A stretch of DNA of 64,000 nucleotides, taken from positions 124,001-188,000 of the forward strand of contig NZ_PXUP01000003.1 in NCBI RefSeq assembly GCF_003324185.1, written 5' to 3'. This stretch comes from Faecalibacterium prausnitzii. GTDB taxonomy: Bacteria; Bacillota; Clostridia; Oscillospirales; Ruminococcaceae. Shown here one piece after another: positions 52,124 to 58,633 of this stretch. A model generated the notes under the pieces. That model ran no database searches and had not been told where the DNA came from. It worked only from the letters and a program-made list of their open reading frames with translations. Both the position numbers and the translations under genes were made by a program. Every line of letters begins with the position of its first letter. The stretch's first letter is position 1.

Positions 52124-52903
52124 ATGGACAGCGGTTTCAAGCAAAACACCATAGGAATCCTGCAAAGCGTTGTCAGACCGGCGTTTGAGATGGCGGTAGA
52201 GGATGACATCATCCGCAAGAATCCATTTAAGTTCAAGCTGTCGGACGTTGTGCCAAAGGACGCTTATGTGCGCAATGCCCTGACCAGAGAACAGCAGGAG
52301 AAATATCTGCAATTCGTTCAGGACTATGGCGGCAACTATTATGATGATATCGTCATTCTTATGGGAACCGGCTTGCGTGTGAGTGAGTTGTATGGCCTGA
52401 CACGAGCAGATATCGACTTTGAACGGCACTGTATCCATGTCCGGCGGCAGCTTTGCCGGACGGCTGAAAAGCCCTACTTTGTCACACCGCCGAAAACAAA
52501 AAGCGGTATCCGCAATGTTCCCATGACAGATACCGTTTGTGCAGCGTTGCGGCGTGTAGTAAAAGCTAGAGCGTCCACGAAAGTGGAAGCGCTGGTAGAT
52601 GGTTGCAGCGGATTTCTCTTTCTGGACAAATCCGGGATGCCGAAGGTGGCAATGCACTTGGAAAACTATATGCGTGGCGTGCAGGGAAAGTTTGAGAAGG
52701 CGTACAGCAAACCTGTTCCGCGCATTACACCTCATGTGCTGCGACACACCTTCTGCACCAATGTTCAGCAGGCCGGGCTGGATGTAAAAAGCCTGCAATA
52801 CCTGGTGGGACACTCCAATGCCAGTGTGACGCTGGATGTCTACACGCACAGCAGCTTTGAATCGGTTGAAAGAGCCTTTGAACAGATCGCCGGCAACCTG
52901 TGA
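52124..52903 (+). CDS. int: Tyrosine integrase, truncated at the N-terminus
   Basis: 259 residues. The catalytic set is complete: R85 (GTGLRVSELY), a lysine in PPKTKSG, H204 and R207 (HVLRHTF), H230 (GHSN) and the nucleophile Y240. Only the end of the core-binding domain is present (NTIGILQSVVRPAFEMAVEDD); full-length Tn916-type integrases have about 130-150 more residues carrying the arm-binding domain. No in-frame continuation exists upstream. A foreign open tail ending EAQQLGFPF with a stop at about 52118-52123 abuts it, so a deletion or recombination removed the 5' part. The enzyme is probably unable to bind arm sites, freezing the element. Confidence 0.82.
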   Translation: MDSGFKQNTIGILQSVVRPAFEMAVEDDIIRKNPFKFKLSDVVPKDAYVRNALTREQQEKYLQFVQDYGGNYYDDIVILMGTGLRVSELYGLTRADIDFERHCIHVRRQLCRTAEKPYFVTPPKTKSGIRNVPMTDTVCAALRRVVKARASTKVEALVDGCSGFLFLDKSGMPKVAMHLENYMRGVQGKFEKAYSKPVPRITPHVLRHTFCTNVQQAGLDVKSLQYLVGHSNASVTLDVYTHSSFESVERAFEQIAGNL

Positions 52904-52928
52904 TTTTCGACGCATGAAGCGGAATTGC

Positions 52929-52983
52929 TTACGCCGAAACTTACGCCGAAACTTACGCCAAAACTTACGCCAAAACTTACGCC
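52929..52983. repeat. Right-end TTACGCC iterons (putative integrase arm sites)
   Basis: Five copies of TTACGCC at exact 12-bp intervals (52929, 52941, 52953, 52965, 52977), separated by AAAC-type spacers. The same word is iterated at the left end, which supports a role in integration or excision. Confidence 0.65.
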
Positions 52984-53134
52984 AATCACCCGGTAAGTGG
53001 CGTAGATTTGTGTAGAAAAGCGTGGATCGTGCAAAAACGGAGAATCTGGAAAAATCGGCTTGTGGCCTTGATAATTCTACAAAAGTCTACGTTTCCCGAT
53101 ATTCGTGATTCGGCTCCAAAAGTGTGGTTTGGAA

Positions 53135-53150
53135 GGGCGGCATGTACTAA
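53135..53150. other. attR core of the groEL-3'-end element
   Basis: GGGCGGCATGTACTAA, identical to the last 16 bases of groEL. It lies 232 bp after the integrase stop, and normal chromosomal sequence follows. Confidence 0.8.
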
Positions 53151-53178
53151 GCCGTACCAAGCTTAATAAGATATGCCA

Positions 53179-53219
53179 GAGAGGCGGAACTTCTCTTCGG
53201 AGAGGTTCCGCCTCTTTTT
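53179..53219 (+). terminator. Displaced groEL terminator
   Basis: AGAGGCGGAAC.TTCTC / GAGA.GTTCCGCCTCT hairpin and T5, 29 bp beyond attR. Before insertion it would have stood about 30 bp after the groEL stop codon. Confidence 0.75.
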
Positions 53220-53275
53220 ATGTATACCCCACGCCCTTACTGCCCACCCTAACCACAGGGAAAGGGGGTGCGGAG

Positions 53276-54871
53276 ATGTCCGGCAAACGGGTGCTGGCGG
53301 TGTATGCCGCCTTGCTGCTGGGATTTGCGGTGGTGCTGTGCCGGTTGTATCTGCTGGCGCTGCACCCCGCCTATGCTGCACGGGCGGCAGCGCAGAGCAC
53401 AGTCACATTACAGCTGCCCGCCCGGCGGGGAAACTTTTACGATGCGCAGGGGCAGCTGCTCACTGGTCTCGAGGAGCGCTGGCAGGTGGTGTGCTTTCCC
53501 GGGCAGGGCAATTACGACCGCCTGTATGCCTGTACCGATGCCACCGGGCAGGCGCTTTTGTACCGCAGCCGCAGCCGCGCTGCGCCGTTTTTGCTGGAGG
53601 TAAGCTGCGACCCCGCCCGCCTTGGGCTGACCGGTTATCCCGCCGCTCGGCGGTATGCGGCGGTGCCGCTGTGTCAGCATTTACTGGGCTATCTGGATGG
53701 TACAGACCACGGCGCTGCCGGGCTGGAAAAGGCGCTGGACGCCGTGCTTTCCGGCACAGGGGAGAACAGCAGCCTTGTCTGCGCCGTGACGGCGCAGGGT
53801 ACGCTGCGAACCGGAGAAACGGCTAGACTTTTGCAAGCCGACAGCGGGGCGCTGGGCGTGCAGCTGACCATCTCCCGCCCGGTGCAGCGGGCAGTGGAAG
53901 CAGTGGCGGCAAGTACCATGACGAGCGGCTGCATTCTGGTGCTGGATACCGCCACAGCGGCGGTGCGCGCCAGTGTCAGTGTGCCGTGCTACGACCCGGA
54001 GAACCTTGCCGACAGCCTGCAGGCGGAGAACAGTCCCTTTCTAAACCGGGCGCTACAAAGCTACGCGGTGGGCTCAGTGTTCAAGCCGGTGCTGGCTGCG
54101 GCTGCGCTGGAAGCGGGCTTGCAGCCGGTTTTCGAGTGCACTGGCGCGGTGGTAGTGGATGGGCAAATCTTCCGCTGCGCGGGCGGGGTGCCGCATGGAC
54201 AGGTGGACCTTGCCGCCGCGCTGGAAAAAAGCTGCAACGGCTATTTTATCCGTCTGGGACAGCAGCTGGGCGCGGAAAGCTTGCTGGATGCCGCCAAAGA
54301 CTTTGGCTTTGGGTGTAGCCTGCCGCTGGCAGAGGGGCTTGCCGCCGAGGCAGGGCAGCTGCCCACCCCGCAGGAGCTGGCGCAAAGCGGGCAGCTTGCC
54401 AATTTCAGCTTTGGGCAGGGCAGCCTGCTGGCAGCGCCTATGCAGGTGGCGGCACTGTTCAACACCATTGCAGCGGACGGCGTATACCGCAGCCCTTATG
54501 TGCTGCAAGCCACGCTGGACGAGACCACCGGACAACCGGTGGAGACCCTCAGCCACCCCCGGGGGCGGCGGGTGATCTCAGCACAGAACGCAGCGCTTTT
54601 GCGCGCCATGCTGGTACAGGTGGTGCAGCAGGGCACCGCGCAGGATGCCGCCGGGCTTTCCGGCGGGGCGGGCGGCAAGACCGGTACTGCCCAGACCGGG
54701 CAGTTCACCCCGGAGGGCACCGAGCGCTGCAACCTGTGGTTTGCGGGGTTCTGGCCGGCAGAAAAGCCCCGCTACACCATTGTGGTATTGCAGGACGGTG
54801 CGGTGCACACGGCGTACTCCGGTGCAGCCATCTTTGCGCAGGTCTGCAACGCGCTGGAAGCAGCGGGTTAA
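53276..54871 (+). CDS. Class B penicillin-binding protein (transpeptidase, PbpA/SpoVD-like)
   Basis: 531 residues. An N-terminal anchor helix (about 5-24) is followed by a short dimerisation region starting LPARRGNFYDAQGQLL, then the transpeptidase domain: SVFK (serine nucleophile, GSVFKPVLAAA), SCN (EKSCNGYF) and KTGTAQ. It is shorter than the PBP2 at 1.9 kb, so it could serve sporulation, division or a specialised wall site; sequence alone does not decide. AAAGGGGG precedes the chosen ATG; the open frame extends upstream through attR but without a ribosome site. Confidence 0.88.
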   Translation: MSGKRVLAVYAALLLGFAVVLCRLYLLALHPAYAARAAAQSTVTLQLPARRGNFYDAQGQLLTGLEERWQVVCFPGQGNYDRLYACTDATGQALLYRSRSRAAPFLLEVSCDPARLGLTGYPAARRYAAVPLCQHLLGYLDGTDHGAAGLEKALDAVLSGTGENSSLVCAVTAQGTLRTGETARLLQADSGALGVQLTISRPVQRAVEAVAASTMTSGCILVLDTATAAVRASVSVPCYDPENLADSLQAENSPFLNRALQSYAVGSVFKPVLAAAALEAGLQPVFECTGAVVVDGQIFRCAGGVPHGQVDLAAALEKSCNGYFIRLGQQLGAESLLDAAKDFGFGCSLPLAEGLAAEAGQLPTPQELAQSGQLANFSFGQGSLLAAPMQVAALFNTIAADGVYRSPYVLQATLDETTGQPVETLSHPRGRRVISAQNAALLRAMLVQVVQQGTAQDAAGLSGGAGGKTGTAQTGQFTPEGTERCNLWFAGFWPAEKPRYTIVVLQDGAVHTAYSGAAIFAQVCNALEAAG

Positions 54872-54886
54872 ATGCGCGGATTCTAC

Positions 54887-54915
54887 TTGCAATTTTGGCT
54901 TTGTTATGCTACTAT
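54887..54915 (+). promoter_or_regulatory. Promoter of secG
   Basis: TTGCAA, a 17-bp spacer and TACTAT with TGC before it (extended -10), just after the PBP stop. Confidence 0.65.
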
Positions 54916-54972
54916 ATAGTTGTATTTTTGCGTAGTTTTCCGTATTTACAAATAAAAGGAGCGTTACGATTC

Positions 54973-55224
54973 ATGTCTGTTATCGAAATTGTTGGCGGTG
55001 CCATTCTGCTGGTGGCTTCGTTGGTCATCGTTTTCCTCACCCTCATGCAGCACACCCACGGTCAGGGCCTGTCCGGTGCCATCAACGGCAGTGTGGGCGG
55101 TGCCAATAATGCACGTCTGACCCCGGCAGATCAGATGCTGGCTAAGGTCACCCGCATTGCAGGCGTGGTGTTCTTTGTGGTTGCTATTCTGGCCTGCCTG
55201 TTTGCAGGCCGTCTGGCAGGCTGA
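54973..55224 (+). CDS. secG: Preprotein translocase subunit SecG
   Basis: 83 residues with two membrane helices (about 4-25 and 59-80) and the SecG signature LMQHTHGQGLSGAINGSVG in the loop. It assists SecA-driven export at the SecYE channel. AAAGGAG lies upstream. As in many Firmicutes, secG is followed by rnr, but a terminator stands between them. Confidence 0.94.
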   Translation: MSVIEIVGGAILLVASLVIVFLTLMQHTHGQGLSGAINGSVGGANNARLTPADQMLAKVTRIAGVVFFVVAILACLFAGRLAG

Positions 55225-55234
55225 GAAGGCGTTG

Positions 55235-55263
55235 CAGCCCCGTGAACGGACGGGGCTGTTTTT
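55235..55263 (+). terminator. Terminator of secG
   Basis: A 9-bp stem CAGCCCCGT / ACGGGGCTG with a 6-nt loop and T5. Between here and rnr (55264-55397) two further hairpins can form (GGCAGCC/GGCTGCC and GGGAC/GTCCC) but no gene is seen. Confidence 0.85.
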
Positions 55264-55397
55264 CTGTGCAGAAAAAAGTGTGGGCAGCCAGTTCTGCGGG
55301 CTGCCGCAAAGAGGGGACAGGGGAAAGTGCCCGTCCCAAGGCAGGGCTGTGCTCCGCAGGAGATGCACGGCCACGGAAGTGAAGGAGAAAATATTTT

Positions 55398-57521
55398 ATG
55401 GCAATGCGCGATAAAATTGAGCACGCGATCCAGAATCAGCCGTGCACCGTAAAAGATCTGAAAAATAAGTTCGGCGGGGATCGCGGCGCAGACCGCAAGG
55501 TGATGGAGGCTGTGGACCAGCTGGTGCACGAGGCTGTCATCTGCCAGCGCCAGGGCGTGTTCTTCACCGTGCGCAGCGGCCGTGCCGATAAGGCACTGCT
55601 GTGCAAGGTGGTAAAGCTGGGCAAAAACTTTGCCTTTGTCATGCTGGAGGACGGCACCAGCGATATCTTTATCCCCGGCCGGTTCACCCGCGGCGCAATG
55701 CCCGGCGACAAGGTGCTGGTGGAAAAGTTTGCACACCCCCGGGTAGAGGGCAGCGATGAGGGCGAGATCCTTGCTGTTCTGGAAGAGAAAAATTCTCTGG
55801 TGGGCACCATGCACCGCATGGAGGGCCGCCTGAAGTTTGTGCCGGACGATTGCCCCGCCATCTCCATGCAGGTCATGCGGGACTGCGAAGGCAGCGCCAA
55901 GGACGGCGACAAGGTGGCAGTGGAGATCCTGCTGCGCGGCAGCCGTCAGGAGGATCACCGCGTAGGTGTGGCCATGCGCTTTGGCAGCTGCGATGAGGCC
56001 AAGCGCTGCGCAAAGGCACTGCTCTACGCGCAGGATATCCGCAACCGCTTCCCGGACAAGGTGCGGGACGAGGCCAAAAAGCTGGACAACGCCGAGGTGT
56101 CTGCTGCGGACTGCGAGGGCCGCATGGATCTGCGCGCCCTGCCCATTTTTACCATCGACAGCGCCGAGACCAAGGATATCGACGATGCCATCAGCCTGAC
56201 CAAGACTCCGGACGGCGGCTTTGAGCTGGGCGTGCACATCGCGGATGTTTCCAACTACGTCAAGCCCGGTACCGAGCTGGACAACGAGGCCTTCAGCCGC
56301 GCTACCAGCGTCTACTATGCCGATCAGGTGGTGCCCATGCTGCCCAAGCAGCTGTCCAACGGCATTTGCAGCCTGAACGAGGGCGTGCTGCGTCTGGCTT
56401 TCTCCTGCCTGATGCGGCTGGATAAGGACGGCAACCTGACCGACTACCGCTTTGTCAAGTCCGTCATCCGCAGCCGGGTCAAGGGCGTGTACTCCGAGAT
56501 CAACGCCCTGCTGGCCGGCAGCACCGATGACGAACTGACCGGCAAGTACCATGAAGTACTGGCGCAGCTGCCTGCTATGAAGGAGCTGTACGGTCACCGT
56601 GCCCGCCTGCGCAAGGAGCGCGGCTGCATGGATATCGAGAGCGGCGAGGTGAAGCTGATCCTGGACGAGGATGGTCACTGCATCGACGTGAAAAAGCGCA
56701 CCTCCGGCGAGAGCGAGGCCATGATCGAGGAGTTCATGCTGCTGGCCAACCAGTGCGCCGCCCACTTTGCCCGCGTGAAGCAGATCCCCTTTGTGTACCG
56801 CGTGCACGAGGAGCCCAACGCCGAAAAGCTGGAGCGTCTGCACGGCCTGCTGCAGGCCTGCGGCGTCAACGACCACTTTGCCAAGGACGTGCCCACCCCC
56901 AAGGAGCTGAGCGCCATTCTGGAGGGCGTGCGCGGCACTGCCTACGAGCAGATCATCAATGTTGGTATGCTGCGCTGCATGTCCAAGGCTGTGTACGAGG
57001 AAAAACCCAAGGGACACTACGGTCTGGTGTTGCAGGACTATGCCCACTTCACCAGCCCCATCCGCCGCTACCCGGACTTGGCTATCCACCGTATCATGAC
57101 CGCCCAGCTCAAGGGCACGGACAAGGACACCATGATCCTGCGTTACAGCGAGTTTGCCGAGGACGTCAGCAAGCAGGCCAGCGAGCGCGAAGTTATCGCC
57201 ATGCAGATCGAGCGCAAGGCTGAGGACTGCTACAAGGCCGAGTATGCCCGCCGCCATCTGGGCGAATGCTACGAGGGCCGCATCTCCGGCGTGACCCAGC
57301 GCGGCCTGTTCATCGAGTTGGAAAACGGCGTGGAAGGCTTTGTACCTGCTTCCAGCCTGACCGCCACCGGTACCATGCTTACCGAGGGCGTGCGCCTTTC
57401 TGACCCCGTTTCCGGCAAGAACTGGAATCTGGGCGATACCATGATGATCACCATCGTGCGTGCGGACGTCAATCTGGGCAAGATCGACTTTGAGGTCGCC
57501 CCGGAAAGTGCAAAGCAGTAA
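55398..57521 (+). CDS. rnr: Ribonuclease R (3'-5' exoribonuclease, RNB family)
   Basis: 707 residues: N-terminal winged helix and cold-shock domains (1-200), the RNB catalytic domain with the acidic cluster in FTIDSAETKDIDDAISL (about 251-267) and HIADVSNYVKPG, and a C-terminal S1 domain (about 625-700). It degrades structured RNA, including rRNA and tmRNA-tagged messages. GAAGGAG precedes the ATG. The family length is typical. smpB and ssrA, often neighbours, do not follow here. Confidence 0.96.
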   Translation: MAMRDKIEHAIQNQPCTVKDLKNKFGGDRGADRKVMEAVDQLVHEAVICQRQGVFFTVRSGRADKALLCKVVKLGKNFAFVMLEDGTSDIFIPGRFTRGAMPGDKVLVEKFAHPRVEGSDEGEILAVLEEKNSLVGTMHRMEGRLKFVPDDCPAISMQVMRDCEGSAKDGDKVAVEILLRGSRQEDHRVGVAMRFGSCDEAKRCAKALLYAQDIRNRFPDKVRDEAKKLDNAEVSAADCEGRMDLRALPIFTIDSAETKDIDDAISLTKTPDGGFELGVHIADVSNYVKPGTELDNEAFSRATSVYYADQVVPMLPKQLSNGICSLNEGVLRLAFSCLMRLDKDGNLTDYRFVKSVIRSRVKGVYSEINALLAGSTDDELTGKYHEVLAQLPAMKELYGHRARLRKERGCMDIESGEVKLILDEDGHCIDVKKRTSGESEAMIEEFMLLANQCAAHFARVKQIPFVYRVHEEPNAEKLERLHGLLQACGVNDHFAKDVPTPKELSAILEGVRGTAYEQIINVGMLRCMSKAVYEEKPKGHYGLVLQDYAHFTSPIRRYPDLAIHRIMTAQLKGTDKDTMILRYSEFAEDVSKQASEREVIAMQIERKAEDCYKAEYARRHLGECYEGRISGVTQRGLFIELENGVEGFVPASSLTATGTMLTEGVRLSDPVSGKNWNLGDTMMITIVRADVNLGKIDFEVAPESAKQ

Positions 57522-57544
57522 CTTTATAATTGAATAAATAACAG

Positions 57545-57592
57545 ACTGCCCCCGAAGCAGCGCGCCAGATCGTGCTGTTTCGGGGGCAGTTT
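57545..57592 (+). terminator. Terminator of rnr
   Basis: A stem ACTGCCCCCGAA.CAGC / GCTG.TTCGGGGGCAGT, then TTTATC. Confidence 0.75.
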
Positions 57593-57623
57593 ATCGTAGT
57601 TCTCAAAATCCTGGCAAAGTAAA

Positions 57624-57651
57624 ATGCCCGCCTGAAAATCAGACAGGCGGG
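57624..57651 (-). terminator. Minus-strand terminator overlapping the small gene's end
   Basis: CCCGCCTG / CAGGCGGG hairpin followed on the minus strand by CATTTTAC; the stop codon of the 52-residue protein lies in its loop. Confidence 0.6.
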
Positions 57652-57797
57652 TTTGCCGTCATGTAGTCGAAATACAGTCCCTTGTGCAGAGCGTGGGCAA
57701 AGCGGGAATCGTTGGTCTCGCCAAGATTATGGCTGATGCCGCGCAGTGTAAGGCTCAGTTTTGCAAGGCGGTAGGCAGCAGCTTCCTTTTTTGCCAT
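57639..57797 (-). CDS. Small protein of unknown function, 52 residues
   Basis: The ORF has a good ribosome site (GGAGGAAC 5 nt before ATG), a consensus-like promoter and its own terminator, so it is probably real. The sequence starts MAKKEAAAYRLAKLSLTLRG and is basic and helical at the N-terminus; the C-terminal half has GLYFDYMTANPPV. No membrane segment and no family recognised. Confidence 0.6.
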   Translation of the reverse strand: MAKKEAAAYRLAKLSLTLRGISHNLGETNDSRFAHALHKGLYFDYMTANPPV

Positions 57798-57834
57798 TGT
57801 AAAGTTCCTCCGAGTGAAATATGGTCTTGTCGCG

Positions 57835-57863
57835 ATCTTATCATTGGCAGGTAGAAATATCAA
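57835..57863 (-). promoter_or_regulatory. Promoter of the 52-residue protein gene
   Basis: Minus strand: TTGATA, 17 bp, TAAGAT, about 40 bp before the start codon. Confidence 0.55.
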
Positions 57864-57988
57864 TTTTGTTATCGGATCATAAACAGTACTATGCGCAGCT
57901 TTACGGATACCATTCCGGCTGCCGCGTTTTGAGATATGGCATTCTGCTGTGATTCTTCTCGGGTTCTTCGTCAGAACGCAGAAAATGC

Positions 57989-58054
57989 GGAAACTGCTTG
58001 ATTTAACTTGGTTTCCGTACTAGAATGGAAACTGGAAAGCTAAATACGGTTTCC
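57989..58054. promoter_or_regulatory. Promoter and double palindromic operator of the TetR glycan operon
   Basis: Promoter: TTGATT at 57998, 17 bp, TAGAAT at 58021-58026. Around it lie four half-sites: GGAAAC (57989), GTTTCC (58011), GGAAAC (58027), GTTTCC (58049). They form two 28-bp palindromes (16-bp gaps) repeated at 38 bp, so a TetR dimer on each would cover the promoter. Confidence 0.65.
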
Positions 58055-58069
58055 ACAAGGAGGACGCTC

Positions 58070-58633
58070 ATGCAGGAAAAGCTCGATGCGCTGGTGCGCA
58101 CGCAGGCGATGCAGTTATTCCGTCAACAGGGGCTGCATTTCACCATGCAGCAGGTGGCAGAGCCGCTGCATATCAGCAAAAAGACCATCTACACCGTTTA
58201 TCCTTCCAAGGAGACGCTTTTGCTGGACATGGTAGACCACGCCTTTGCAGACATCCACCGCTGCAAGCAGGAGATTCTGACGGGCAGCGGTACTTTGCAG
58301 GAAAAGCTGCGGGCAGTTATCATTGCTATGCCGGCAGAATACGCCGCTTTGGATCTGCGACAGATGAAGGAACTGGACGAGAAATACCCGGTGGTGGCGG
58401 CGCGGGTGCGCAGTCAGCTGGAAAACGGGTGGGAGCCCACCATGGTGCTGCTGGAGCAGGCTGTGGCTGAAGGGGTCATGCGTCCGGTATCCCTGCCAGT
58501 GCTGCGGCAGATGATCACCGCATCCATCGAGAGTTTTCTGGCAGACCGCAGTCTGGCAGAAAGCGGGGTGCAGTATGTGGCTGTGCTGGAAGAAATGATC
58601 TCGATTTTACTGGAAGGAGTGCTGCCGCGATGA
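58070..58633 (+). CDS. TetR-family transcriptional regulator
   Basis: 187 residues from the ATG with AAGGAGG 8 nt upstream. The helix-turn-helix reads FTMQQVAEPLHISKKTIYTVYPSKETLL (landmark, about residues 24-51), followed by the all-helical ligand domain. It lies first in the operon and its stop overlaps the GH2 gene start (ATGA). Four half-sites in the promoter suggest it represses the whole operon including itself; the inducer is probably a sugar or host metabolite and is not known. Confidence 0.87.
   Translation: MQEKLDALVRTQAMQLFRQQGLHFTMQQVAEPLHISKKTIYTVYPSKETLLLDMVDHAFADIHRCKQEILTGSGTLQEKLRAVIIAMPAEYAALDLRQMKELDEKYPVVAARVRSQLENGWEPTMVLLEQAVAEGVMRPVSLPVLRQMITASIESFLADRSLAESGVQYVAVLEEMISILLEGVLPR

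Noticed and set aside
52929-52983. Short tandem repeats considered as a CRISPR array
   Set aside because: The period is 12 bp with no unique spacers of normal size and no cas genes; arm-type sites next to an integrase explain them better.
57984-58000. GAAAATGCGG near the TetR promoter considered as a second promoter
   Set aside because: No matching -10 at proper spacing; its GGAAAC is better explained as an operator half-site.
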